Source of the DNA: a virus | Length of the DNA: 34,330 nt | Direction: 5' to 3' (one strand) | IMG/VR virus record: IMGVR_UViG_3300044951_000955 | Coordinates: 1 to 34,330 of that record | Shown: one piece after another, positions 20,121 to 29,124 of the stretch | Position numbering within the stretch: the stretch's first letter is position 1 | Layout of the letters: each line of letters opens with the position of its first letter | Translations under genes and position numbers: made by a program | Notes under the pieces: model-generated | Told to the model about the DNA's origin: nothing | Databases searched by the model: none | The model's input: only the letters and a program-made list of their open reading frames with translations

Positions 20121-21404
20121 TTATAGGCCTACTCCTTTCCATGCAGAATCCGAAACTCTGCGAATCAATATTGTGTTCCATGCGTTTGTTGAAATGGTCG
20201 GAGTGGTCGCATAGGTAATCACGTTTGTGGCTAGTGTGACGCTGTTCGTTCCGCTGTAAAAGTTTAGTGATACGCGACTGACTCCGCTCGTTCCGTAGCT
20301 TGTCGGGTCAAGCGTGATTACTGTCGGCTCGGTAATCGTAAGGCTAGGCATATTACCGTGAGCGTAGACAACCGTTGCCGTTCCGTTCGCTGGAGTGATT
20401 GTGGAAGTGAACGTCTTATAAGGTGCGGACATCGAAGCATCTATCCCCCCCAAGTGCGCCTCTACGTTCGCAGATGATGCCGTGTAGTTCGTGGGGGTGA
20501 AGGATGTTTTTACGTTTGAAGATGCGATATTCGTCAATCCTGATCCATTACCTGCTAATGAAAGAGCAGTCAACGCACCGCCTACATTAAAGCCGTCAGT
20601 CGTGCTAATAGCGCATGAACTACCAACACCCCACCGTAAGCACTCCGCACCGCTTAGCGAGTTTAGCGTACTACCTGCAGATGATGTGGATTTAACGCTG
20701 GCCGTATTAACCACATTGCTAAGTGCCGATAATGCAGGCGCAAGGTGTGGGTCTGTTTCTGCGGTCAACCATGCTTGGTGTGGTGCGACCACCCATCCAT
20801 TTGTTTCAGAGCGTACCAACCAATCGAGGTGCGCTGAAACCGTCCATCCGTTGGTCATTGCTTGCGTTACATAGCTTGAAAGCAAGGTCGCGTGGCTTGT
20901 CAAATTCGTGTTATGGGTTGAGATTGCGCTGTTAATATCGTTTGTAGTTATGCACCCGACTACCTGCACGAATTGGAGCGCACTTCCAGCCACTTCCGTC
21001 TTCTTAATGTCCAACCGTCCCGTGCCCGTCCAGTAGATTGCGCTGTCCTTGTAGTATAAGATAGTGTAAACCCATGATGTGGCGTTCGTTCCTAAGCTCG
21101 GTAATTGAATCAAATAGCTGTTTGAATAGTAACTCTGATTAGTAACCGATACCCAAAGCGTATTTGTAAGCGAACTTGAAAACCGCATGACCGCTTGAAC
21201 GTCATTAGTCACGGTCAACGCCTTACCGCTCCGATATTGGTCACAGGCTATTAACGGACTCGACCCTTGCAATACTTCGAGCGTTGGTAATGAAGCCACT
21301 CCTGCCGTCTGTAGCTCGCACGGAATACGCTTTGCCCAATCGCGTGGGTCAGCGGTTGCGATTGTGGAAACGCCTATCAATAAACCAATCAATAGACTTC
21401 TCAT
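20121..21404 (-). CDS. Tail-fibre/baseplate protein with signal peptide (427 aa)
   Basis: Start ATG 21404 follows AGAGGTGACG; an in-frame upstream ATG lies in the preceding gene. Signal peptide MRSLLIGLLIGVSTIATA, then DPRDWAKRIPCELQTAG. The first ~130 residues form a beta-domain resembling BppU-type baseplate upper domains (IACDQYRSGKALTV, LTNTLWVSVTNQ, YLIQLPS). The rest is Thr/Ser/Asn-rich fibre sequence with repeated TNGWxVxxHxxWL units (about 190-230). It probably forms part of a receptor-binding device. Export signal function unexplained. Confidence 0.7.
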   Translation of the reverse strand: MRSLLIGLLIGVSTIATADPRDWAKRIPCELQTAGVASLPTLEVLQGSSPLIACDQYRSGKALTVTNDVQAVMRFSSSLTNTLWVSVTNQSYYSNSYLIQLPSLGTNATSWVYTILYYKDSAIYWTGTGRLDIKKTEVAGSALQFVQVVGCITTNDINSAISTHNTNLTSHATLLSSYVTQAMTNGWTVSAHLDWLVRSETNGWVVAPHQAWLTAETDPHLAPALSALSNVVNTASVKSTSSAGSTLNSLSGAECLRWGVGSSCAISTTDGFNVGGALTALSLAGNGSGLTNIASSNVKTSFTPTNYTASSANVEAHLGGIDASMSAPYKTFTSTITPANGTATVVYAHGNMPSLTITEPTVITLDPTSYGTSGVSRVSLNFYSGTNSVTLATNVITYATTPTISTNAWNTILIRRVSDSAWKGVGL

Positions 21405-21556
21405 TTCGTCACCTCTTTTCTTGATGTACATTTCGCTTTTATATCCAAAACCTTTTTGCTTTTAATGGAAAACTTTCCGCTTTTAGGAGTGTACGAAAAA
21501 ACGTATTGAATCAAAATCTCTTTCAGTTCAACGTCAATTATCGGTTTACTTGCCAT
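21401..21556 (-). CDS. 51-residue hypothetical protein in tail region
   Basis: ATG 21556 with AAAAGGAG upstream; the stop overlaps the next ATG (ATGA). Basic, beta-prone sequence (PIIDVELKEILIQYVFSY, SGKFSIKSKKVLDIKAK). No family recognised. Its tight coupling between tail genes suggests a small chaperone or a component of the fibre system. Confidence 0.65.
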   Translation of the reverse strand: MASKPIIDVELKEILIQYVFSYTPKSGKFSIKSKKVLDIKAKCTSRKEVTK

Positions 21557-21722
21557 CTGCTTTCTCCTTTTCTGCCATCATTTCGTGAATATGCTTTTTG
21601 GCCGTTTCGTTAACCTGCTGTAAAATGTCGCCTGTCCATATTCCGAATGGGTCAGATTTAGCCATCATTATACAAAGATTTTCTGCCTGCTTCAACGTCA
21701 AATTGATTGTAATTGTTGCCAT
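21546..21722 (-). CDS. 58-residue hypothetical protein in tail region
   Basis: ATG 21722 with AAAGGAG upstream; overlaps the next small gene by 11 bases. One strand (ATITINLTL) followed by two helices (KQAENLCIMMAKSD, VNETAKKHIHEMMAEKEK), somewhat like a ribbon-helix-helix protein, but too divergent to call. Possibly a regulator or assembly factor. Confidence 0.65.
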   Translation of the reverse strand: MATITINLTLKQAENLCIMMAKSDPFGIWTGDILQQVNETAKKHIHEMMAEKEKADGK

Positions 21723-21736
21723 TTGTTTGTACTCCT

Positions 21737-22378
21737 TTAATAGCTCTTGCCTGTTTCGCTGTCACTTCCAAAGCCGTCCTTAATAACGTGGCAGTCTAAG
21801 TCCGTGACCGTGACCGCGCCTGTCCCTTGGTTTCCTTGCCTGTGTAGCTTAATTCGGATGATGCTTGAAACTCCATTGCTAAGTCCAGTTATCGGTAGAA
21901 AAGATGCTAGTTGGTGCATAGTACCGCCTGCATAGGTAATGCGATTAGAGGCCGCACCGCTGAATATCTCCGTTTCGTTCGTATGTCCTACCCCTGTTAT
22001 ATTGTAATAGCAAAACCACATGTTCGTTTGATCGGCGTTTGTCTGCCAAAAGTGCAGGTGCGGATAAATGTCTGTCCCCTTTTTCCGTGCGTGTGGAACT
22101 TGTAGCGTGAAAGTCAAATGGTCGTTCGCTTTGTTCGTGGTAGCAGAGGTTTTGAACGACTTACCGCCAAGCGTGTCATCTGCTTCTATGTCCGTTTGTC
22201 CAGACGTATAGGCCGTGTTTGCGCTTGCCAGAATGTCATCCCATCCATAAGGCGCGTTCGTGACACCGCCACCACCGCCCTTCGTAAAGAAGCGTGTACC
22301 GTCCGACCATACGATGTTCGTTTGTGCGTGCAACGAAACCGCTAAACATATCGCCAAAAGTGTAGTAATCGTTTTCAT
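21737..22378 (-). CDS. Secreted tail/receptor-binding-like beta protein (213 aa)
   Basis: Signal peptide MKTITTLLAICLAVSLHA (cut before QTN), then a Gly run (TKGGGGG) and a beta-rich domain with IYPHLHFWQTNADQTNMWFCYY, a motif seen in phage fibre and lectin-like domains with conserved HxHxxW. Such proteins usually trimerise and bind surface glycans. AAGGAG lies upstream of ATG 22378. It is adjacent to the 450-residue fibre protein. Confidence 0.65.
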   Translation of the reverse strand: MKTITTLLAICLAVSLHAQTNIVWSDGTRFFTKGGGGGVTNAPYGWDDILASANTAYTSGQTDIEADDTLGGKSFKTSATTNKANDHLTFTLQVPHARKKGTDIYPHLHFWQTNADQTNMWFCYYNITGVGHTNETEIFSGAASNRITYAGGTMHQLASFLPITGLSNGVSSIIRIKLHRQGNQGTGAVTVTDLDCHVIKDGFGSDSETGKSY

Positions 22379-22379
22379 G

Positions 22380-23732
22380 TTATGCGCTCCTTATAACCAG
22401 AATTTTGTCGCTCGGTTGTGCGTCCTCGATTGAAATCTCTTGGATTGTCGCACCTGTCAAACCGCCCTTTGTTGTCCAGTTGGAAATGTCAACGCCCGCT
22501 ACATCATTAAAATATATATTCGCAAACAACCCAACATCATAACTAGATTGACCGCCAAGCAAAAGAACACCTGTTCCACCTCTTGAACCAATAGCCACAA
22601 TATCCGTGCTAACAGCCAAATATTCATCATTCCAGTAATTTGCATCAGTATTTCCTTGAAGCGCAAATTCTCCAGCCCTTACAGTTCCGCTAGTGACATA
22701 GTTCTTTGTGTCTGTAAAAGGTGATGCAATCAAACCAGCCTCATGCCAGTATGAATCATCATGGTCAGTATTACCGCCAGACAGTCCAGTCCCCTTTGCG
22801 GACGTTGAACCGCTGAAGTCAAGCGTGGTATGCGTTAATTTATCATCCCAATCACTATTCCACGGAATATAACCGCCGATTGCGTCGCCTAAGTCATCAA
22901 GGAATGAAGTATCAGCTACTAGGTTTGCTTTAAGGTCGCTAATCAATGTCCGTAGATTGTACCAGCGAACGTCTGCGCCATCGCCTGTGCTGTTAGTTTC
23001 GCGCAATGAAATGTGCTGTGTCCGTGCTGGCGTTTCTGCGAATGGTGCTTCGTCTGGCGTTAATGGAGTCATGAAGCCGTAAGCCCCTACGGTGTGATCT
23101 TCGCTGTCCCAATCGCCATTATCGGACGGCCTTGCGATTGATCGGAATTTAGGAGATGGTAAATCACCATCAAATGAAGTGCGCTCGTAATTGATTGCGG
23201 AATGATGCAAGGAATAAATACCCTGCGTGGCGGTATAAGCGAGAATAGGAATTTTTACATATTTTCCAGTCGGTGATACGGTTGCGTCAGTTCCGAAAGC
23301 AAGTGTAATTGGCTTGCCTGTCATATTTGTAAAAACGTCATTCGAAAAATTGATATACGCATTTAACCCTGTAGTCGAAAACGATGCAACTGAATACCAA
23401 TCGGGCGAGCCAACACCTATTGCGGTCAGTCCTGTTTGCAGGGCAGTGAAGTCCTTTCCGTTGACTGTAAAGGAATTGGTAGGCATGTAGATGCACGTGA
23501 CACCGCCTATATCCTTGATCTGCCAAACGTGTAACGCTTCCTCTTCACCGCCTGTCAAACCGTCAATGATGATTCTCGGGATAAGTCCGTTCCGTCCGTT
23601 GTGCCATTGAACGTGTCCGCCGATGATCTCAATGCGTTCCCAAATTTCCTCAAGCAAGCGCAAACCGCGAGCGACACCGCGCAAGGCTAACGGTTTCTTT
23701 TCCATCGGTGTATTTGTGAATATTCTACCCAT
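22380..23732 (-). CDS. Tail fibre / baseplate protein (450 aa)
   Basis: No signal peptide. The N-terminal ~60 residues are helical (LRGVARGLRLLEEIWERIEIIGG), probably the attachment domain. The rest is beta-rich (WQIKDIGGVTCIYMPT, FGTDATVSPTGKYVKIPILAY, DFSGSTSAKGTGLSGGNTDHDD), ending in an ordered repeat near IVAIGSRGGTGVLLLGG. Located after the tape measure, where distal-tail and fibre genes lie in siphoviruses. GGGAG precedes ATG 23732. Confidence 0.7.
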   Translation of the reverse strand: MGRIFTNTPMEKKPLALRGVARGLRLLEEIWERIEIIGGHVQWHNGRNGLIPRIIIDGLTGGEEEALHVWQIKDIGGVTCIYMPTNSFTVNGKDFTALQTGLTAIGVGSPDWYSVASFSTTGLNAYINFSNDVFTNMTGKPITLAFGTDATVSPTGKYVKIPILAYTATQGIYSLHHSAINYERTSFDGDLPSPKFRSIARPSDNGDWDSEDHTVGAYGFMTPLTPDEAPFAETPARTQHISLRETNSTGDGADVRWYNLRTLISDLKANLVADTSFLDDLGDAIGGYIPWNSDWDDKLTHTTLDFSGSTSAKGTGLSGGNTDHDDSYWHEAGLIASPFTDTKNYVTSGTVRAGEFALQGNTDANYWNDEYLAVSTDIVAIGSRGGTGVLLLGGQSSYDVGLFANIYFNDVAGVDISNWTTKGGLTGATIQEISIEDAQPSDKILVIRSA

Positions 23733-23733
23733 A

Positions 23734-24069
23734 TTAACTCCCTGACTCTGGAACGTCTGTTAGTGTATAAGCGAAGTCTGTGCGCGTGGTAATCCGTTTT
23801 GAAAGCGTATATCCTGCGCCAAATTCGTCCTGCCGTGAATACTGCAATGCAAGCTCTGGGTGCGCCGTGATATAGTCCGTGCAAGCTCCCTCTGTTAGTG
23901 CGTAGTGCTTATACTCCGAGAATACCTCTAAATAAGTAACGGTTAGCTTCTTTGTTGTATAAGATCCATCTGCATTTTTGCGCTGAAACGTGGACTCATA
24001 GCCGTCTGGATTGCTCCCACCGCTTTGAAGTTTCCAGTTTGCCTCATTGACTGATGTTGCTAGTGCCAT
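23734..24069 (-). CDS. Hypothetical tail protein (111 aa)
   Basis: AAGGAG upstream of ATG 24069. Beta-rich (STFQRKNADGSYTTKKLTVTYLEVFSEY), with a charged C-terminal segment. Sits between the tape measure and fibre genes, so it is probably a distal-tail or hub component. No family recognised. Confidence 0.65.
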   Translation of the reverse strand: MALATSVNEANWKLQSGGSNPDGYESTFQRKNADGSYTTKKLTVTYLEVFSEYKHYALTEGACTDYITAHPELALQYSRQDEFGAGYTLSKRITTRTDFAYTLTDVPESGS

Positions 24070-24080
24070 AAAACCGCTCC

Positions 24081-25445
24081 TTAATTCATCTGGTTAAGTT
24101 CCGTTTGCTTGCGCAGAATGTCGGTCAGCTTTTGGTTCAACTCATTCTGCTTATTTGCAACGTCCTTTAAATCCATTTCCTTTAGATTCTTTGCGCCAAC
24201 ACCTCCAAGCCGTCCAGCTTCCTTAATTGCCTTGAAACCGTCTAGCCATTCCTTGTCACGCTTTGACAGTTTCGTACCGCGAGCCTCCATGGCCATCAAT
24301 TGTGCGCCACGCTTATCTTCCTGCGACCTTCCTTTCTCTTCGTCCTTCTTTTTGCGCGAATCATCAATAAACTGCGCGACCGTCTTTTTGGCGATATCCT
24401 CATTTTCGCGCACCTGCTTTTCCCATGCCTTGCGGTGTTCCTCTCTTGCATTATCCTCAATGGCTTTTTGTGCGTCGACTTCCTGCTTCTTTAAATCTTC
24501 AAGCTTCCTGGCAGTCTCTTCGGCCAGTTTAACGCGCTCTTCCTGTGCCTTTCGTTCTAACTCCAGGCTTTCGGCCTGTGCTTTAATCTTTTCGGCCTCG
24601 ATACCTTTTTCAGTTTCGGCAGATATGCGGATGTTCTCTGTTGCATCCATGCGCAACTTGCCGACCTCGCTCAATACCTTCGCTTGTTCGTCACGGTATT
24701 GTTTTGCGAGTGCGGTCGCTTCATCCTTGGCTTTTTGCAGGCTCTCGATTTCCTTCGTGTTTGCGGTCGATGCAAAACCGAGAAACGATCCAGACAGTTT
24801 TGATTCTTGACCTGCCATTGCAGATGCGCGAGATAATGCCTCCACGGACTTCTTGCCTAATTCACGCGCCTGCACTTCCAGCTTAGTGGCCTGCTGTTCC
24901 TTCATGCTGGCCTCTTGACGCTTCCGTGCTACTTCGTCAATAATATCCTGCTGTGCCTGTGCGCTCTTGGTTGCGATATCACGCGCTTGGTACTCCGCTT
25001 CGATTGCCTTGCGCTCTTCCTCGGTTGTTGCCGACATTAAACGCTTGGACTTCTCTAAGTCCGTGTTTGCGTCTGATAATGCTCGAGTTGACTTTTTGGC
25101 CTCATCAAAAACCTTGTTATTAGTCGCAAAAATGGCTTCTGTTTTTGCGTATTGCTCTTGCATCTTCGTGACGGATTCTTTCAAACGGTCAAACTGCGCC
25201 TTTAATTCCTCGCTTCTCTGTTCACGCATTGCCCGACCAAAACCGCGTATGGCCTCTTCAGCGGTATCAATGCCCTTTTTAAACGCCATCACGCCTGCAC
25301 TGATAACAAGGATAGGTTTCGCGCCAATGTCAAACAAACCCTTTAAGCGGTCAGAAAACCCCTTAACGCTTGCTTGTGCTTGCGCTAGGCCAGCATTAAG
25401 CATGTTCTTTGTCCGTAGCGTAATCGTTAGGTCTTTATTTGCCAT
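24081..25445 (-). CDS. Tape measure protein (short, 454 aa)
   Basis: Starts LTITLRTKNMLNAGLAQAQASVKGFSDRL, typical of siphovirus tape measures. A hydrophobic segment follows (PILVISAGVMAF), then about 350 residues of continuous charged coiled coil rich in Ala, Glu, Lys and Gln. At roughly 1.5 angstrom per residue a full-length helix would give a tail of about 70 nm, which is short. It overlaps the preceding gene by 11 bases; AAGGAAG lies upstream. No peptidoglycan-hydrolase domain is seen. Confidence 0.8.
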   Translation of the reverse strand: MANKDLTITLRTKNMLNAGLAQAQASVKGFSDRLKGLFDIGAKPILVISAGVMAFKKGIDTAEEAIRGFGRAMREQRSEELKAQFDRLKESVTKMQEQYAKTEAIFATNNKVFDEAKKSTRALSDANTDLEKSKRLMSATTEEERKAIEAEYQARDIATKSAQAQQDIIDEVARKRQEASMKEQQATKLEVQARELGKKSVEALSRASAMAGQESKLSGSFLGFASTANTKEIESLQKAKDEATALAKQYRDEQAKVLSEVGKLRMDATENIRISAETEKGIEAEKIKAQAESLELERKAQEERVKLAEETARKLEDLKKQEVDAQKAIEDNAREEHRKAWEKQVRENEDIAKKTVAQFIDDSRKKKDEEKGRSQEDKRGAQLMAMEARGTKLSKRDKEWLDGFKAIKEAGRLGGVGAKNLKEMDLKDVANKQNELNQKLTDILRKQTELNQMN

Positions 25446-26079
25446 TGTGCTTCCTTAAAAGTGATTGAGTGTAGCGAGCGAGAATGAGTGTTGCCTTTTC
25501 AATGCGCGTTTTCTTCTGTTCCGCTTCGTCCTGTTTGCAAGTCGTATCAATGAAGTTTCGCACGTAATCAATTGAGCATTGACGTTCCCACATTTCAAAC
25601 GTACCGCCATGATTATCGACCATCAATTGCGCCAATTGTGCGAGCGTGATACTGTTGTCCTCTTTTACTGGCAAATCATCACGCTTGCATTGGTCAATGA
25701 TGATGGTTAAACAGTGGCGCACTTCTTGGATGGTTGCTCTAATGGTTTTAAACCATGCTTCGATCTGTTCCTCTGTCACCGTATAAAGGTCTGCGTCACG
25801 GTGCGCCATTGCGTAGGCCAGCGCGTGTTCCGAGTGTTGCATCTCGCACCCGACATCATCCCACCATGTACCGCTATGAATTGTCAACGGCCAAAAGAAC
25901 ACATTACCGCACTTTATAGGCTTTCCACGCGCCAATGATACGCGCTTGGACGGTGTTTCGATTTCCCATGCAAGCGCGTTAATGGCTATGATATCAGAAT
26001 CCGAGAGCGTCACGCCTTGTGCGCGTAACGCCTCGATCTCTGCCTCCGCTTGACTCGAAAGTGTGCGGTAGTTCTTCAT
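25435..26079 (-). CDS. Tail assembly chaperone-like protein (214 aa)
   Basis: Position between major tail protein and tape measure is that of tail chaperones. The sequence is helical with an aromatic patch (NVFFWPLTIHSGTWWDDVG). No ribosome site precedes ATG 26079; reinitiation from the major tail stop seven bases upstream is likely. I see no convincing -1 slippery sequence, so a lambda-type frameshift product is not claimed. Confidence 0.6.
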   Translation of the reverse strand: MKNYRTLSSQAEAEIEALRAQGVTLSDSDIIAINALAWEIETPSKRVSLARGKPIKCGNVFFWPLTIHSGTWWDDVGCEMQHSEHALAYAMAHRDADLYTVTEEQIEAWFKTIRATIQEVRHCLTIIIDQCKRDDLPVKEDNSITLAQLAQLMVDNHGGTFEMWERQCSIDYVRNFIDTTCKQDEAEQKKTRIEKATLILARYTQSLLRKHNGK

Positions 26080-26085
26080 GTGGTT

Positions 26086-26886
26086 TTATGCCGATACGCG
26101 AGGAAGGCTGGTTGCAGGGTCAGCCAGTGTTGCGCTTGCAGAACCAGTCCAATACTCGTTTGGAGCTTTGGACGTTGCAGGGTTGGCAAGGTTGCTCCAT
26201 AGGAAGCCTGTTGCGGTGTCGAGCGTCCACGGTTGCAGGAATTGAGCCAACTCTGCGAACGCCACAAAGTCAGCACTCATAGAACCGTCAGCGCCATGAA
26301 TTGAAAACGAGACGGGCAAACCTTCACCGTCTGTCGTTTCCGAAAAGTTGACCGTGAAGTCCAGTCCGCTTCCAGTACACTTGCAATCTGCCTCGGTGTC
26401 AAAACCAAGCTCGCCACTTCCACCGCCTCCGAAGTCCTGCGCAACCTTACGGCCAGCAATACTGATTGCAGGTAACGCCCACTTATTAAGGAATGTTGCA
26501 GGCGGTGCTTCTATCACCTTTCCGACATTACCAGTGATTGACACGGTAGGCCAGCCACCGTTTGAAGTCTTGACCGAGATTGCGGTGATATTCGTTCCGC
26601 TGGTTGCAGTTGCGCCCATAAACAGGTCTGACAAAACGAGCGTACCTGTGAACACTTCCAGTTCCTCGGTAAACTCATACATGGTCGTGGCCGCGCCAAA
26701 AGTTGATTTTGCCGCGACGTCTCCATATTCATCACTTGCAATGCTCGTTCCCTTTGCGATAGGTGTGCGAGTAGCTCCTTTGATTTTCAGAACATCAGCA
26801 AGTGTTCCTCCACCTGTTTTCACAAGTATCAAAACGCCTGCTATATCATCAGTCGATTTTACTGCCCACGGTTTTACATCTGCCAT
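26086..26886 (-). CDS. Major tail (tube) protein
   Basis: 266 residues, beta-rich throughout, with Gly/Ser/Thr loops (AAKSTFGAATTMYEFTEELEVFTGTLVLSDLFMG..., GSGLDFTVNFSETTDGEG). Location immediately upstream of the chaperone and tape measure and downstream of head-tail connectors fits a tube protein, as does an excellent ribosome site (GGAGG). The terminal ~80 residues (SADFVAFAELAQFLQPW...) may be an additional domain. Confidence 0.75.
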   Translation of the reverse strand: MADVKPWAVKSTDDIAGVLILVKTGGGTLADVLKIKGATRTPIAKGTSIASDEYGDVAAKSTFGAATTMYEFTEELEVFTGTLVLSDLFMGATATSGTNITAISVKTSNGGWPTVSITGNVGKVIEAPPATFLNKWALPAISIAGRKVAQDFGGGGSGELGFDTEADCKCTGSGLDFTVNFSETTDGEGLPVSFSIHGADGSMSADFVAFAELAQFLQPWTLDTATGFLWSNLANPATSKAPNEYWTGSASATLADPATSLPRVSA

Positions 26887-26900
26887 AATCTTTTCCTCCG

Positions 26901-27392
26901 TTAAAAGTCAGCCCGACTATAGGCAATGACTAAAGTTAATCCAACATAAAGCCGACCCTCTCCGTCCTCATCTGGTGGTGTAGGGTCGCCAATATACAGC
27001 CCACCGATAGATACAGCGCACTCGCTTTCGATACTAGCCACCAAGTCAGCGTATAGGCCACTGGTTGCGTTTGAGCGGTGCTGTGCGTACAAAGTATCTA
27101 AGCATTCCTGCGTTGCTTCCTCGATTGAATTAAGCGTACTGTGCGCTTGATCGTCTGCAAGATTGGTATAGATGGTTAATGCGACCTCACACATGAGCGT
27201 CACGGCGTTTGCTTGGTCAAGCCGCGGAGGGGATGCTTTAACGTCAATGCAAGGAAACTTTCTATCATTTCCAGCGTCCCACTTTTCATCTTTTTGAAGG
27301 TTGCGCCATGAACGGATAAGCGTTGAAGCTCCTACGCCGTATGAACGGAGAGCATCAACGGTTGCCGATTCGATTGTTTTTGGAATGTTCAT
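26901..27392 (-). CDS. Tail terminator-like / minor tail protein (163 aa)
   Basis: Start ATG 27392 overlaps the previous stop (TAATG). Alternating strands and helices (ATVDALRSYGV, FPCIDVKASPPRLDQ, AVTLMCEVALTIYTNLADDQAH, LYVGLTLVIAYSRADF) match the fold pattern of tail-completion proteins that cap the tube. The assignment rests on gene order and shape only. Confidence 0.6.
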   Translation of the reverse strand: MNIPKTIESATVDALRSYGVGASTLIRSWRNLQKDEKWDAGNDRKFPCIDVKASPPRLDQANAVTLMCEVALTIYTNLADDQAHSTLNSIEEATQECLDTLYAQHRSNATSGLYADLVASIESECAVSIGGLYIGDPTPPDEDGEGRLYVGLTLVIAYSRADF

Positions 27393-28081
27393 TAAGAAGT
27401 AAGTCCTAACTTTTTTAGATGCCAATCAATACGCTTTTCGAGTTGCTTCGCTCCGTCAATCATTGCATTGTTGACCGCACCTAAACCGCCATACATTGCG
27501 TCAACGATATAGCCAAGCCTATTACGAATCTCGATCTGACTATCACCAAGACTCCAGCGAACCGCGCTTGCATTAATACGGCCTTCACGCAACACGCCAC
27601 CGCTTCTTAAATACTTTCCTAATTTAGTCCATGACCGTTTCGCAAGTCCGCTCCGTTTGATGTATGTCTTTGGGTGGTTTTTCAGTCTAATATCCTTCTC
27701 TGAAAGCTCCTTAATCTCTGCATTGGTAAACCGTTTCCACAATCCACCTACCTTTAAAAGAACGCCTCCGCGGTCAAGATACTTAATTGACTGTCCGTAT
27801 TCACCACCGCCACGTATAGGCGAGAAAATTTGCTTGCCTTTTTTGTACTTCATCACGCCTAAAGGTGCTTTGCGTGAATCGGTTAAATACGTCTTGTCTG
27901 GATTGTCAACAATTTTCCTGCGCTTTGCCGATATTTTGCATGATGCGCCCAAGCTTGACATTACTGAAAATGCCGCCCACGAAAGCGCGTCCTTATTGCT
28001 TTTGCCTAACTCTTTTTCAGCTCTCTTAATGCCGTCAAAAGGCCTCTGCATATCAGCCTTATCTATTGATGCGCTTATCAT
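27392..28081 (-). CDS. HK97 gp10-like / minor tail joining protein (229 aa)
   Basis: Basic protein with KRRKIVDNPDKTYLTDSRKAPLGVMKYKKG-type segments and a C-terminal helical part (GGLGAVNNAMIDGAKQLEKRIDWHLKKL) like gp10/gpZ tail-joining proteins. Overlaps both neighbours by a few bases. Placed in the connector cluster between the head and tail-tube genes. Confidence 0.55.
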   Translation of the reverse strand: MISASIDKADMQRPFDGIKRAEKELGKSNKDALSWAAFSVMSSLGASCKISAKRRKIVDNPDKTYLTDSRKAPLGVMKYKKGKQIFSPIRGGGEYGQSIKYLDRGGVLLKVGGLWKRFTNAEIKELSEKDIRLKNHPKTYIKRSGLAKRSWTKLGKYLRSGGVLREGRINASAVRWSLGDSQIEIRNRLGYIVDAMYGGLGAVNNAMIDGAKQLEKRIDWHLKKLGLTS

Positions 28082-28398
28082 TGGTTCACCGCCTCAACCG
28101 TTAGCGTGGTCAACCCTTGTCTGCGCTTTATTCCCTTTACTCGAATTGCGAACGTCTGCGCGGTTGCGTCCGTAAAGGTGTAAATCTGATTGTGCTTGAT
28201 TCCTTCCGTTGGCTCGTTGGCGGTTAAGACATGGAGCGAACCGCCCTGTGTGATAACGATACCAATATTGCTATCCTGCGCGTCATTCTGTACGCCAGCG
28301 CAAACACACGAAAACGCCTCAACGGTTGCGGTCGATAGAGTACCGCGCCAATCCGTATTTGCGTACAATCCTGCGTATATGTCTGCGCCTATTGCCAT
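28078..28398 (-). CDS. Head-tail connector-like protein (106 aa)
   Basis: Beta-barrel-like sequence (VVITQGGSLHVLTAN-type strands, FAIRVKGIKRRQGLTTLTVEAV) in the position of head-completion or joining proteins. AGGAAC precedes ATG 28398, just below a hairpin that follows the secreted capsid-adjacent gene. Assignment by position and fold pattern. Confidence 0.55.
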   Translation of the reverse strand: MAIGADIYAGLYANTDWRGTLSTATVEAFSCVCAGVQNDAQDSNIGIVITQGGSLHVLTANEPTEGIKHNQIYTFTDATAQTFAIRVKGIKRRQGLTTLTVEAVNQ

Positions 28399-28420
28399 AA
28401 TCGTTCCTAGTTTAGAAAGA

Positions 28421-28472
28421 CCCCTCCGAGGTTAATTGATATCCAAGCGAGGGGGAAAGTCAGCAGTTGACT
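28421..28472 (-). terminator. Weak terminator/attenuator pair between head genes
   Basis: Two hairpins fill the 80-base gap: AGTCA-GCAGT-TGACT (28458-28472) and CCCCTC...GAGGGG (28421-28454), the latter followed on the minus strand by TCTTTC. A partial terminator lowering expression of connector and tail genes relative to capsid genes is likely. Confidence 0.5.
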
Positions 28473-28478
28473 CTTCTT

Positions 28479-29102
28479 TTAAGGGGTGATCACGTTGTTA
28501 ATCAAAATACCCTGCGCGTTAAACGTCAGCGTATTTGTCTTGCTGTCGGTCGAAAGAACTACTAACGTGATTGCTCCTAGGTTATTCGTTGCAATCTGCG
28601 CTTGTGCCAACTTAGTATCGAGTGTAACAGCACCAGTTACGTTAAACGCACCTGTAACCTTCACGGTTGCTTCCGTAATATTAAGAACGGTTGCACTCGT
28701 TGAGTTGTCAATTGTTGCGCTACCAAGCATAGTAACAATACCAGTATTCCCGAAAGCGAGAATATCAGCGAGTGTTCCCTTAGACGCGCTGTCAGACTGA
28801 AACTTGAAACCACCGTTATCTGGGACAAGAATTTTATTCTTGTCTCCAGCGTCAGCACTTCCGTCAACGTCAGCCGTGATTGAAGCCGTGCCAGCGTTTG
28901 AGCTGTTGGTCAGCGTAATGTCGGCGGCGGTTGTAACACCAGCCGCGACAAGGCGAGACTCTGCATCAGCGGCGTTAGCGTTCAGAATTGCACGAAGCTG
29001 AACAGGGTCTTGAACCTGCCGTTTACTGATTGCGCTTTCCTGTGTTGCATAAGCACTCAACGAGAGAGCCATACAAGCAACTTGAATTAGATTTTTCTTC
29101 AT
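28479..29102 (-). CDS. Capsid-adjacent protein with signal peptide (207 aa)
   Basis: Signal peptide MKKNLIQVACMALSLSAYA (cut before TQES), then a helix (VQDPVQLRAILNANAADAESRL) and a long Thr/Val/Asn-rich beta region with regular short strands (ATVKVTGAFNVTGAVTLDTKLA), like a beta-solenoid or head-fibre protein. It lies directly after the major capsid gene, where decoration proteins are encoded. AAAGGA precedes ATG 29102. The export signal is puzzling for a capsid decoration. Confidence 0.65.
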   Translation of the reverse strand: MKKNLIQVACMALSLSAYATQESAISKRQVQDPVQLRAILNANAADAESRLVAAGVTTAADITLTNSSNAGTASITADVDGSADAGDKNKILVPDNGGFKFQSDSASKGTLADILAFGNTGIVTMLGSATIDNSTSATVLNITEATVKVTGAFNVTGAVTLDTKLAQAQIATNNLGAITLVVLSTDSKTNTLTFNAQGILINNVITP

Positions 29103-29124
29103 GTAATTTTCCTTTCAAAAGGGA

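Noticed and set aside
24109-24810. 233-codon open frame on the plus strand
   Set aside because: It lies antisense to the tape measure coiled coil, has Ser/Phe/Cys-rich composition expected from complementing Glu/Lys codons, and no ribosome site.
25435-26079. Lambda G/GT-style -1 frameshift in the tail chaperone
   Set aside because: No convincing slippery heptamer near the gene end, and the tape measure frame starts with its own AAGGAAG site.
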